A stretch of 55,598 nt of DNA from an uncultured Oscillospiraceae bacterium (GTDB taxonomy: Bacteria; Bacillota; Clostridia; Oscillospirales; Ruminococcaceae), in contig CATKAZ010000112.1 of NCBI GenBank assembly GCA_949745795.1, forward strand, positions 1-55,598. Reading direction: 5' to 3'. The notes beneath the pieces were generated by a model. That model worked only from the letters and a program-made list of their open reading frames with translations. It did no database searches and was not told the origin of the DNA. Below are positions 48,689-55,598 of the stretch, one piece after another; the first letter of the stretch is position 1, and each line of letters opens with the position of its first letter. The position numbers were made by a program, and so were the translations under genes.

Positions 48689-49963
48689 ATGAACATTCAA
48701 AATTTTCTTAATAAAATAACAAGCGGCGAGTTTGACGAACTGTTTGCAAAACTCTACAAACCGCAGGAAATAGATATTCAGAAATTACGTTATATGAGTG
48801 CTGTGAAAAAATTCACAGCACTGTATCCGAATCGCAATGATATTCATGTATATTCTGCTCCCGGAAGAACTGAAATAGGCGGTAATCATACTGACCATCA
48901 GCATGGATGTGTAATTGCCGGTGCAGTAGACCTTGATGTAATCGGAATAACTTCATTCCATGAGGAAAAAATAATCCGTGTTAAATCAGAAGGATATGAT
49001 GAATTTGCAGTATCTCTTGAAGATTTAGATGTTCATATCGGTGAAAAGGGTTCTTCGGAAATCGTAAGAGGTATTGCAGCTAGGTTCAAGGATTTGAATA
49101 TTGCAGTTAAAGGCTTTGATATGTATACCACATCAAATGTTCTTAGCGGCAGCGGTATTTCTTCCTCCGCTGCATTTGAAACGCTGATTGCAACAGCTAT
49201 TGATTGTTATTATAATAACAATCAAGTCGGGGCAGTTGAAATAGCCAAAATCGGACAGTATGCCGAAAACTTTTATTTCGGAAAGAAAAGCGGTTTAATG
49301 GATCAGATGGTCTGCTCAGTCGGCGGATTTGTATTTCTTGATTTTCAGAATATACAAAATCCTACAATTGAAAAAGTAAGCTTTGATCTAAGTACAACAT
49401 CTTACGAACTAATCATTACCGATACCAAAGGCAGTCATTCAGATCTTACCGATGATTATGTTGCGGTCCGTTCAGAAATGGATGAAATAGCCGAATACTT
49501 TGGAAAGAAGGTTCTCCGTGAGGTTGATGAGGCTCAATTCTGGGAAAATATGCCCGACATTAGAAAAAAGGTTTCCGATCGTGCCGTTCTTCGTGCAGTA
49601 CACTTTTTCGGTGATAACAACAGAGCAAAGGAAGAAACACAGGCATTATCAGAGGATAAATTTGATGATTTCCTTACACTTGTCAACGAATCCGGTAATT
49701 CCTCAATGAACTATTTGCAAAACCTTTATTCTTGCAGAAAACCTACAGAGCAGGCTATTCCTCTCGCAATTATGGCAGGAAAAAGAGTGCTTAAAGGTAA
49801 AGGCGCTATTCGAGTACACGGCGGTGGCTTTGCCGGCACTATTCAAGCGTTTGTTCCCTCTCAACTTGTAGCTGAATATAAAACTGAAATGGATAGAATA
49901 TTCGGTCAAAATTCATGCTATGTACTGAAAATAAGACCTTTAGGCGGAATTGAAATTATCTGA
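48689..49963 (+). CDS. galK: Galactokinase
   Basis: 424 residues of the GHMP kinase fold: SAPGRTEIGGNHTDHQHG (substrate loop), SNVLSGSGISSSAAFETLIATAI (ATP loop) and the C-terminal KGAIRVHGGGFAGTIQAFVP. It phosphorylates galactose released by LacZ. The N-terminal ~40 residues precede the usual start and are typical of the clostridial form. It lies 18 nt past lacZ with GAAAGG before the ATG. Confidence 0.96.
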   Translation: MNIQNFLNKITSGEFDELFAKLYKPQEIDIQKLRYMSAVKKFTALYPNRNDIHVYSAPGRTEIGGNHTDHQHGCVIAGAVDLDVIGITSFHEEKIIRVKSEGYDEFAVSLEDLDVHIGEKGSSEIVRGIAARFKDLNIAVKGFDMYTTSNVLSGSGISSSAAFETLIATAIDCYYNNNQVGAVEIAKIGQYAENFYFGKKSGLMDQMVCSVGGFVFLDFQNIQNPTIEKVSFDLSTTSYELIITDTKGSHSDLTDDYVAVRSEMDEIAEYFGKKVLREVDEAQFWENMPDIRKKVSDRAVLRAVHFFGDNNRAKEETQALSEDKFDDFLTLVNESGNSSMNYLQNLYSCRKPTEQAIPLAIMAGKRVLKGKGAIRVHGGGFAGTIQAFVPSQLVAEYKTEMDRIFGQNSCYVLKIRPLGGIEII

Positions 49964-49975
49964 GGAGGTATTCCT

Positions 49976-51466
49976 ATGATTTACAAAGCAATACAAGGAC
50001 TTATCAATCACGCAATAAGCACTGAACTAATTACCGAAGATGATATTTTTGTTGTAAGAAATCAGTTAATGAATATTCTAAAGCTTACCGATTGGCGGCA
50101 TGGTGAACCGCTTTCCGATAATATTGAGAAAATTCTCGGCGTAATTACCGAATATGCAATTCAGACAAAAATTATAGAAGATACTGTTGTACAGCGTGAT
50201 TTGTTCGATACCAAAATTATGGGAGTAGTTACACCCATGCCACATGAGGTTAATTCTATATTCCAACAAAAATATGCAGAATCTCCGGAATCTGCTACCG
50301 ATTGGTATTATGGTTTCAGCAAAAATTTAAATTATGTTCGTGCAGAAAGAATTGCCAGGGATTTAAAATGGACATACGAATCCCAGTACGGTACTCTCGA
50401 TATTACAATCAATCGTTCCAAGCCTGAAAAAGATCCTCGTGATATTGCAGCCGCAAAATTACAGAAATCTGTAAGTTATCCAAAATGTCAGCTTTGTGCT
50501 GAAAATATGGGATTTGCAGGAAATATGACACACCCTGCAAGACAGAACCTTCGCCCTGTAAACATTAAAATACAGGGAAAAAGGTGGTATCTCCAGTATT
50601 CTCCATATGGCTATTATAACGAACATTGTATTGTATTTAATAAGGAGCATACGCCTATGATCATTGACAGAGCAGTCTTTGAAAAACTGCTTGATTTTGC
50701 TGAACAATTCCCTCATTATATCATTGGCTCAAATGCTGACTTGCCGATTGTCGGAGGATCTATTCTGACTCATGAACATTTTCAAGGCGGACGGTATGAT
50801 TTCCCAATGTCAAAAGCAAATATTAGATCATCATTTAAAATGAAAAAATATCCAAGTATTTCAGCAGGAATTTTGAAATGGGCAATGTCAGTAATTCGTC
50901 TTTGCTCGAACAATAGAAACGAACTTGTATCTGCATGCTCTGATATTCTTTATGCATGGAAAAGTTATTCCGATAAAAGCGTCGGAATCTATGCTGAAAC
51001 AGGCAATACTCTGCACAACACCATTACTCCAATCGCAAGAATACGTAACGGTAAGTACGAAATAGACCTTGTTCTTCGCAACAACATTACATCCAAAGAA
51101 AGACCTCTCGGCATTTTCCATCCGAATCCTTCATTACATCACATCAAAAAAGAAAACATCGGACTAATAGAAGTTATGGGACTGGCTGTTCTCCCATCCA
51201 GACTTGCAGAAGAGCTTGATATGCTGCGTGAAACAATGCTCTCAGGCGATGATATTAAAAATAATCCAAAAATATCAGGTCATGCGGAATGGGCAGAAGT
51301 CATTTTTTCACAACATCCCGAATTTAATGCCGAAAATGCTGATTCTATTATAAAAAATGAAGTCGGTAAGGTATTTGAACAAGTACTATGCGATGCCGGA
51401 GTATTTAAGAATGATGAAAAAGGCTTATCGGCTTTTGATAAATTTATAACCTTATTTACTATATAA
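49976..51466 (+). CDS. galT: UDP-glucose-hexose-1-phosphate uridylyltransferase (GalT type 2)
   Basis: 496 residues of the Firmicutes GalT2 family: QLCAENMGFAGNMTHPARQNLRPV, YSPYGYYNEHCIVFNKEHTPM and SILTHEHFQGGRYDFPM, with NEHC and HEH groups near the active site instead of the classic HPH motif. It transfers UMP to galactose-1-phosphate to give UDP-galactose. GAGGAGG precedes the ATG, 12 nt past galK. A terminator follows; galE is absent. Confidence 0.96.
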   Translation: MIYKAIQGLINHAISTELITEDDIFVVRNQLMNILKLTDWRHGEPLSDNIEKILGVITEYAIQTKIIEDTVVQRDLFDTKIMGVVTPMPHEVNSIFQQKYAESPESATDWYYGFSKNLNYVRAERIARDLKWTYESQYGTLDITINRSKPEKDPRDIAAAKLQKSVSYPKCQLCAENMGFAGNMTHPARQNLRPVNIKIQGKRWYLQYSPYGYYNEHCIVFNKEHTPMIIDRAVFEKLLDFAEQFPHYIIGSNADLPIVGGSILTHEHFQGGRYDFPMSKANIRSSFKMKKYPSISAGILKWAMSVIRLCSNNRNELVSACSDILYAWKSYSDKSVGIYAETGNTLHNTITPIARIRNGKYEIDLVLRNNITSKERPLGIFHPNPSLHHIKKENIGLIEVMGLAVLPSRLAEELDMLRETMLSGDDIKNNPKISGHAEWAEVIFSQHPEFNAENADSIIKNEVGKVFEQVLCDAGVFKNDEKGLSAFDKFITLFTI

Positions 51467-51474
51467 ACTAATAA

Positions 51475-51513
51475 TAAAAACCCTGCACTTTGAAAAAATG
51501 CAGAGTTTTTTTA
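51475..51513 (+). terminator. Terminator of the lac/gal operon
   Basis: The stem AAAAACCCTGCA / TGCAGAGTTTTT, with an 11-nt loop and a T run, lies just past galT and just before the convergent DUF1893 gene. Confidence 0.8.
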
Positions 51514-51515
51514 TT

Positions 51516-51941
51516 TTAATCATGTTGTAATTCATCTAGCTTTTTTCGAATAAGTATGAGAGCAGAATCAACATCTTCCGTATCAATAACAGCTGTTTCC
51601 ATAGGGCAAAAACCAGTGTTGTTTCTATTACGTATGGCATCGGTTAAAACATCGTAACAAACTCTAGTATTATTTTTTTCCAAAACTGCTAAAGCAGGTC
51701 GGCTGATAACTTTGCTATATATTTCATCAACCTCCAGCAAAACATATAAAAATGCTGCTGCCTTCCCCACAACTTTATCAGCGGCTGAAAATCCTTTTAG
51801 TTTAATATTATTATCAAAAAGCTTAATCAGAGGTTTTACACCACGTTCCATGCTTGTAATTTCATTAACTTCATTGACAGCTGCAAGTGTATAATTTCCA
51901 CTATTCAGCAGATTTACTGCCCTTTCAAGATTACTGCTCAT
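51516..51941 (-). CDS. DUF1893 protein
   Basis: 141 residues with the DUF1893 core: GVKPLIKLFDNNIKLKGFSAADKVVGKAAAFLYVLLEVDEIYSKVISRPALAVLEKNN, then AIRNRNNTGFCPMETAV. The conserved Cys (FCPME) and DKVVGKAAA helix suggest a deaminase-like fold; activity is unknown. Its ATG overlaps the stop of the ECF S component by 4 nt (ATGA), so translation is coupled. It is the last gene of the aldo/keto reductase operon. Confidence 0.85.
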   Translation of the reverse strand: MSSNLERAVNLLNSGNYTLAAVNEVNEITSMERGVKPLIKLFDNNIKLKGFSAADKVVGKAAAFLYVLLEVDEIYSKVISRPALAVLEKNNTRVCYDVLTDAIRNRNNTGFCPMETAVIDTEDVDSALILIRKKLDELQHD

Positions 51942-52498
51942 ACTTTTTTATGGTTTTCTATACGGTACATAAGAAGCGGCAGCAAACTCCACTGAAGAAG
52001 CAATCCCGGAAGTCCTGCGATAATACTTTTCCATATTACAGCTATTTTTATATTATCATTTTTTAATAAATATACAGCAATCAAAATAGCAGCTGCACGA
52101 ATTAATCTTCCGCCGATTTGTGCAGTAAGAACCTTCGCAATATTCGGCATTTTTGCATTTCTTAAAAGACCTGACAATGCACCGTATGTACAAAGTTCAA
52201 GCATCATAAAAGGCAGCATCAAAGAGCTTGGCATACCTATCATTAAGAAACTTACTATAGGACCTAAAAGACCTGTAATTGCTCCAGCATACGGACCGGC
52301 TAAAAGTCCTGCAAGGATAATCGGCAAATGCATTGGTAAAAATGTTTCACCCAAAGCCGTACCAAGCCCTGACACTGCTCCAATAGCATGAAATAGCTGA
52401 GGAACTGCTACAGCTCCGATAATTGCGGCAATAGCTGCCAATGTCTGGGTTTTAACCGATAGACGAGACTTTTCAATAGTTTTTATTAAAGTTGACAT
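51938..52498 (-). CDS. ECF transporter S component-like membrane protein
   Basis: 186 residues, five to six TM segments, Gly/Ala/Leu rich, with LPMHLPIILAGLLAGPYAGAITGLLGPIVSFLMIGMP, which fits vitamin-type ECF S components. The substrate is not readable. The ATG at 52498 follows GGGAG; a longer frame to 52516 includes that site. It would need the shared EcfAAT module, which is not in the window. It is cotranscribed with DUF1893 and the aldo/keto reductase. Confidence 0.8.
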   Translation of the reverse strand: MSTLIKTIEKSRLSVKTQTLAAIAAIIGAVAVPQLFHAIGAVSGLGTALGETFLPMHLPIILAGLLAGPYAGAITGLLGPIVSFLMIGMPSSLMLPFMMLELCTYGALSGLLRNAKMPNIAKVLTAQIGGRLIRAAAILIAVYLLKNDNIKIAVIWKSIIAGLPGLLLQWSLLPLLMYRIENHKKV

Positions 52499-52525
52499 AA
52501 AAATATCTCCCTTCAAATATAAAAA

Positions 52526-53656
52526 TTACATATTTATTGCTGCTGAAAATTCTTTCATGGCCTCTGAAATTTTTATTTGCTGCGGACACACCTGTTCACA
52601 GCTTTTACAACCAATACAGTTTGCAGGCCGCTTATTTTTTGGCATACTTCCGACAGCCATTGGTGCAAGAAATCCCCCTCCGGTGATTTTATGTTCATTG
52701 TAAAGTGCGATCAATTCCGGAATAGGCAATTTCTGCGGACAGTGGCTTGTACAGTAATGACAGGCAGTACATGGCAAACCGCCTTTTCGTGTTTCATCAT
52801 CGGCAAGCTCAATTATTCTGTCAAATTCTTCAGAAGTAAGTGGTTTATCAGTTTCCCATACAGCTATATTTTCTTTCAGTTGTTCCATATCTGACATACC
52901 CGAAAGAACCACCGTTACACCGATAGTCTGCAAAAATCTGAATGCCCATGACGGAATCGATTCATTAGGACGCATTTCCAGCATCTCTTTTTTCATATCT
53001 TCAGGAGCGTCTGCAAGTTTTCCGCCTCTTAAAGGTTCCATAACCCACACAGGAATGTTATATTTCCGAATCAATTCAGTTTTGGCTTTTGCATTTTGAA
53101 AATGCCAATCCATATAGTTAATCTGAAGCTGACAAAATTCCATATGCTCACCGTAAGCATCAAGAAAACGTTGTATCACGGCTAAATCACCGTGAGCAGA
53201 AAATCCTAAATGACGAATCCTACCATTTCTTTTCTGCTCCAAAAGATAATCAAGAATGCCAAATTCAGGATTAAGATAGTCATCAATATTACCCTCATAA
53301 ACATTATGAAAAAGGTAAAAGTCAAAATAAGAAGTCTGACATTTTTCAAGCTGTTTCTCGAAAATTTCCTTAACCTTCGGCATATTTGAATTGTCATACC
53401 CTGGGAACTTAGACGCTAAATAATAGCTTTCCCTCGGATATTTCGATAAAAATTTTCCAGCAGTTATTTCTGAATTTCCGCTGTGATAACCCCAAGCAGT
53501 GTCATAATAATTTATGCCGTTTTTCATAGCATAATCAATCATTTCGGCTGCCTTAACCTCGTCAACCTGTGAATCATTGCCGTCAATAACAGGTAGCCTC
53601 ATCATTCCAAGTCCTAGCCCCGAAAGCTTAATATCCTGAAAATCTCTGTAAATCAT
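52526..53656 (-). CDS. Aldo/keto reductase with C-terminal 4Fe-4S ferredoxin domain
   Basis: 376 residues: an AKR TIM barrel (GLGMMRLPV, ...YYDTAWGYHSGNSE with the catalytic Tyr/Asp, WVMEPLRGGKLAD, VVLSGMSDMEQLKEN) followed by two Cys clusters, CTACHYCTSHCP and CIGCKSCEQVCP, as in bacterial ferredoxin-type [4Fe-4S] aldo/keto reductases. Redox partner and substrate are unknown. GGAGG lies before the ATG. It heads a three-gene operon controlled by a MerR-type promoter. Confidence 0.92.
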   Translation of the reverse strand: MIYRDFQDIKLSGLGLGMMRLPVIDGNDSQVDEVKAAEMIDYAMKNGINYYDTAWGYHSGNSEITAGKFLSKYPRESYYLASKFPGYDNSNMPKVKEIFEKQLEKCQTSYFDFYLFHNVYEGNIDDYLNPEFGILDYLLEQKRNGRIRHLGFSAHGDLAVIQRFLDAYGEHMEFCQLQINYMDWHFQNAKAKTELIRKYNIPVWVMEPLRGGKLADAPEDMKKEMLEMRPNESIPSWAFRFLQTIGVTVVLSGMSDMEQLKENIAVWETDKPLTSEEFDRIIELADDETRKGGLPCTACHYCTSHCPQKLPIPELIALYNEHKITGGGFLAPMAVGSMPKNKRPANCIGCKSCEQVCPQQIKISEAMKEFSAAINM

Positions 53657-53713
53657 CTCTGAATTTCCTCCTATTCAATAAATAATTTTTAATTTCATTC
53701 ATACGCTGATTTA

Positions 53714-53762
53714 ATACTATGAATGTTCATAGTATATACAAAGTCCAATTTTTTCCAAGCAT
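53714..53762 (-). promoter_or_regulatory. Leader peptide ORF and palindrome before the aldo/keto reductase
   Basis: On the minus strand GGGAGG and ATG at 53762 open an 11-codon ORF (MLGKNWTLYIL) that stops at 53727. Its stop lies inside a near-perfect palindrome (ATACTATGAA-TG-TTCATAGTAT, 53714-53735). The reductase ribosome site is about 40 nt further on. No T run follows the palindrome. Confidence 0.5.
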
Positions 53763-53787
53763 ACACCTCCCATTCTCTTTTTAAATT

Positions 53788-53818
53788 ATTATACATCTTT
53801 GAGTTAACTCCAAGTCAA
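53788..53818 (-). promoter_or_regulatory. MerR-type promoter with 19-bp spacer and operator
   Basis: On the minus strand TTGACT (53818-53813), 19 bp, TATAAT (53793-53788). The long spacer contains the palindrome CTTTGAGTTAACTCCAAG (53797-53814). MerR-family activators untwist such promoters; operators with CTTGGAGTTAACTC cores are known for the AdhR/NmlR group that responds to aldehydes. The regulator itself is not in the window. Within the 301-nt gap to the gene at 53958 I see this promoter, the leader ORF above, and no clear promoter for the rightward gene. Confidence 0.75.
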
Positions 53819-53957
53819 TAACCTTTATGTAAATTCTCTGTTTTAAACAAATATAATAATTTAATTTTGTTTAAATTTACATCAAATTTTATCTGTCACT
53901 CTTATACTAAATGCGGCATAGAATATAAAGAGCACGTATTGATGAGGTGATAAATTT

Positions 53958-54176
53958 ATGCTTATGTGTGCCACTGTTATGGAAGTAAATGATAACAGTT
54001 TGTTGGTTCGTGACAGCGCCACGTCCCAAGAAATTATTGTAAATAAGTCTTGCGTATGTAATTTCCGTGTTAATGACAGAGTTGGAATTGTTTACAATGG
54101 AGTAATGACCATGAGTATTCCTCCGCAGATTAATGCTTCCAGAATATTTAAAATGCCATTTAATATATGCTTTTAA
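53958..54176 (+). CDS. Small conserved-looking protein of unknown function
   Basis: 72 residues without a signal peptide or TM segment: MLMCATVMEVNDNSLLVRD..., an alternation of beta strands (CNFRVNDRVGIVYNGVMTMSIPPQINA) that looks like a small OB- or SH3-like barrel, with two Cys in CVCNF. Similar short ORFs are often annotated as hypothetical in gut Clostridia. GAGGTGA precedes the ATG and a terminator follows, so it is very likely expressed as a single gene. Confidence 0.72.
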   Translation: MLMCATVMEVNDNSLLVRDSATSQEIIVNKSCVCNFRVNDRVGIVYNGVMTMSIPPQINASRIFKMPFNICF

Positions 54177-54192
54177 AGGCTATATACAATAT

Positions 54193-54230
54193 GAGAGACA
54201 GCTATACAACTATGCTGTCTCTCTTTTTTA
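54193..54230 (+). terminator. Terminator of the small gene at 53958
   Basis: The 10-bp stem GAGAGACAGC / GCTGTCTCTC has an 11-nt loop and a T run. Confidence 0.88.
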
Positions 54231-54265
54231 CGTACTGATCTTTTAAACGTAAAAATAAATAATTA

Positions 54266-54306
54266 ATGGCTTGACCGCTGTTTAATACAGCAATCAAGCC
54301 ATTTGA
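54266..54306 (-). terminator. Terminator of the secreted dockerin gene
   Basis: An outer stem AATGGCTTGA / TCAAGCCATT encloses an inner GCTGTTTAATACAGC hairpin. On the minus strand it is followed by AATTATTTATTTTT, so it ends the gene that stops at 54313. Confidence 0.75.
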
Positions 54307-54312
54307 TTTATT

Positions 54313-55170
54313 TTAATACATCAATTCTTCCCAAGATTTATCGGGATTTACTGTTTTTCTTGAAATCAATACAGCATCAAAAACATCTACTTCACCGTCA
54401 AAATTAACATCTGCTAAAAACAGCTGAAAACTATTTAATTCAAGTTTTTTACTTGTATATTGCGCTACATACGTAGAATCAAATACATCAATTACTCCGT
54501 CTGTTCTAACATCTCCGCGTAAACCTATTTTAACAGGAACATTACCTATAATTTTATTATTGTCATAAATTTCAATAATTGTCTTCTTTTTATTATATAA
54601 TGACGAAGGGGTCTGATTGCCAAAAGAAAATCCTGTGTATTTAACTCCATTCTTTTTAACCGTTAAATCGTTTTTTCTAAAACTTGATGTTTCCGATAAA
54701 TACATAAGCGGCTTATTTGCGATAATTTCATAATTATCGATTTTACCTACAGGAATTTGATCATCGCCTCCAAGGTTTTTAACATTTAGAGCAAAATAAT
54801 AATCAGTTTTCGGATTTGCACCGTTTTTTAAATTAAATACTAATTCTATTGGTTTATTATCTAAATCTGTAGTCGCATAAAACATTGTAAATGTCAACTC
54901 ATTATTTACAGCATCACCAACTATGCAATTTTTAGAACTCTTAAATTCCAGTGAAGGATCAAAAGATAATTCCGCTGTTATTCCTTGACAAATATTATTA
55001 GATTGAGTTTTAATTATAACGACAACTTCATTTTCATTATTGGTAGTTACCGAATAACTTACCGAAACATTGTCGTTACTTGCCAAAGCGTTAACAGGCA
55101 GAGACAAATTGGTCATTAACAAAGTTAAAACCAAAATTGCTGATAAAAGATTTTTTTTAATTTTTTCCAT
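54313..55170 (-). CDS. Secreted protein with cohesin-like N-terminal and dockerin C-terminal domain
   Basis: 285 residues: a signal peptide (LLSAILVLTLLMTNLSLPVNALA), a beta-sandwich of about 130 residues (NICQGITAELSFDPSLEFKS..., PIELVFNLKNGA) with cohesin-like spacing, a linker region, and a type I dockerin with two calcium repeats (GDVRTDGVIDVFDSTYVAQYTS and ADVNFDGEVDVFDAVLISRKT). It may bind a scaffold through its dockerin. No catalytic domain is evident. A perfect promoter and GAGGT site precede the ATG, a terminator follows. Confidence 0.85.
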   Translation of the reverse strand: MEKIKKNLLSAILVLTLLMTNLSLPVNALASNDNVSVSYSVTTNNENEVVVIIKTQSNNICQGITAELSFDPSLEFKSSKNCIVGDAVNNELTFTMFYATTDLDNKPIELVFNLKNGANPKTDYYFALNVKNLGGDDQIPVGKIDNYEIIANKPLMYLSETSSFRKNDLTVKKNGVKYTGFSFGNQTPSSLYNKKKTIIEIYDNNKIIGNVPVKIGLRGDVRTDGVIDVFDSTYVAQYTSKKLELNSFQLFLADVNFDGEVDVFDAVLISRKTVNPDKSWEELMY

Positions 55171-55200
55171 TTTTTTACCTCATTTCTTAAAATATGCCTT

Positions 55201-55229
55201 ATTATACCATAATATTTACAATTTGTCAA
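55201..55229 (-). promoter_or_regulatory. Promoter of the secreted dockerin gene
   Basis: TTGACA (55229-55224), 17 bp, TATAAT (55206-55201) with TGG before the -10, on the minus strand. It is the last feature on the right that is well supported as natural sequence. Confidence 0.8.
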
Positions 55230-55387
55230 ATAAAGTCGAATTTAGTTTAAAATTTCCCAGTACTTATTACCATTTTTAAACACATCTTATCAATTTTACC
55301 AGCAGCTTAATTATAAACATTGGTGCTGTACTAAAAAATGGACAGTCGCATTTTATATCATTATATATGCACTCTCAAATAAAATGA

Positions 55388-55544
55388 CGAAAAGATAATC
55401 CTGTTGTTGCAATTGCAGGCGAATGGTTTACAGCGCATGATATCCCTTTTGTTAATAGTATGATAATAAACTACTTTCTGTTTGGCTTTCTTTTTATTCT
55501 CAGTAGTCTAATGAAATCATCAAACAAAGTAATATCCACTGGCT
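55388..55544 (+). CDS. Partial ORF, possibly the start of ATP synthase subunit a (tentative)
   Basis: This frame reads GEWFTAHDIPFVNSMIINYFLFGFLFILSSLMKSSNK before meeting the adapter. The pattern (short strand, Pro, N-S-M, then a hydrophobic helix ending in Lys) recalls the N-terminus of F-type ATP synthase subunit a (AtpB). No start codon lies in the frame: a TGA at 55385-55387 closes it on the left, so a nearby indel is possible. It ends in an artificial junction. The region 55230-55387 shows no other gene. Confidence 0.3.
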
Positions 55545-55563
55545 CTGTCTCTTATACACATCT
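55545..55563 (+). other. Tn5/Nextera mosaic-end adapter sequence
   Basis: CTGTCTCTTATACACATCT is exactly the 19-bp Tn5 mosaic end used in tagmentation libraries, reverse-complement orientation. It is not bacterial sequence. Confidence 0.97.
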
Positions 55564-55598
55564 TATCGCAAATAAGCCGCTTATGTATTTATCGGAAA
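55564..55598 (-). other. Inverted copy of 54690-54724 (chimeric contig end)
   Basis: The last 35 nt are the exact reverse complement of 54690-54724, inside the dockerin gene. Together with the adapter they show a chimeric end created in library preparation or assembly. Confidence 0.97.

Noticed and set aside
55280..55291. 12-nt match (ACACATCTTATC) shared with the adapter junction at 55556-55567
   Set aside because: Short and AT-rich; the 55280 copy has no rest of the mosaic end, so I take it as chance and not a second chimera.

Overview
The window looks like chromosome from a low-GC, Gram-positive, spore-forming anaerobe of the Clostridia, most likely a Ruminococcus-like member of the Oscillospiraceae. 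The signs are sporulation genes (yqfC, yqfD, ylbJ), an [FeFe]-hydrogenase maturase (hydE), formate-THF ligase, type-2 GalT, a T-box leader on leuA, and secreted proteins with dockerin and cohesin-like modules typical of ruminococcal cellulosome or amylosome systems. Most genes are ordinary housekeeping genes. Promoters are unusually easy to read (TTGACA-N17-TATAAT, often with an extended TGn -10). I see no tRNA, rRNA, CRISPR, phage or IS element.

Layout. 1-5120: a VanY-type peptidase, mscL, a lipoprotein whose cohesin-like module is in circularly permuted order, and leuA behind a T-box. 5120-13050 (minus): the conserved yqfC-yqfD / phoH-ybeY-era / yqzL-recO-mutS2 cluster; yqzL is a 50-codon gene that overlaps recO. 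ylbJ diverges from yqfC. 14253-18597: a frameshifted leucine-rich-repeat dockerin protein, an SPFH protein and a DUF2079 membrane protein. 18762-25963: glgA on the plus strand, then a minus-strand group fhs, small membrane protein, tsaE, tsaB, rpiB, upp, DUF3592 protein, followed by a DUF368 (polyprenyl-phosphate transporter family) gene. 26073-33636: rpoB-rpoC alone behind one promoter, with an opposing strong promoter facing it. 34003-40106 (plus): comM, rodA-like, hydE, tcdA, guaA.

40311-43930: a VOC protein, then a redox/metal island on the minus strand: a DUF134-NifX fusion with a His/Cys tail, a Crp/Fnr regulator, an FTR beta-like protein and thioredoxin. A CRP-like palindrome sits near -41 of the FTR-thioredoxin promoter. 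43079-51466: an AraC regulator diverges from a lactose operon (GPH symporter, GH2 beta-galactosidase, galactokinase, GalT). Lactose would be imported, split, and its galactose converted to galactose-1-phosphate and on to glucose-1-phosphate; galE and pgm are not in the window. Direct repeats 21 bp apart overlap the lac -35, as in AraC class II activation.

51516-55170: a three-gene operon (ferredoxin-like aldo/keto reductase, ECF S component, DUF1893) driven by a 19-bp-spacer MerR-type promoter and preceded by a tiny leader ORF; a small unknown protein; and a secreted dockerin protein.

The last 54 bases are not natural sequence. Positions 55545-55563 are the exact Tn5/Nextera mosaic end, followed by 35 nt that repeat 54690-54724 in inverted orientation. 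The contig end is a library or assembly chimera.
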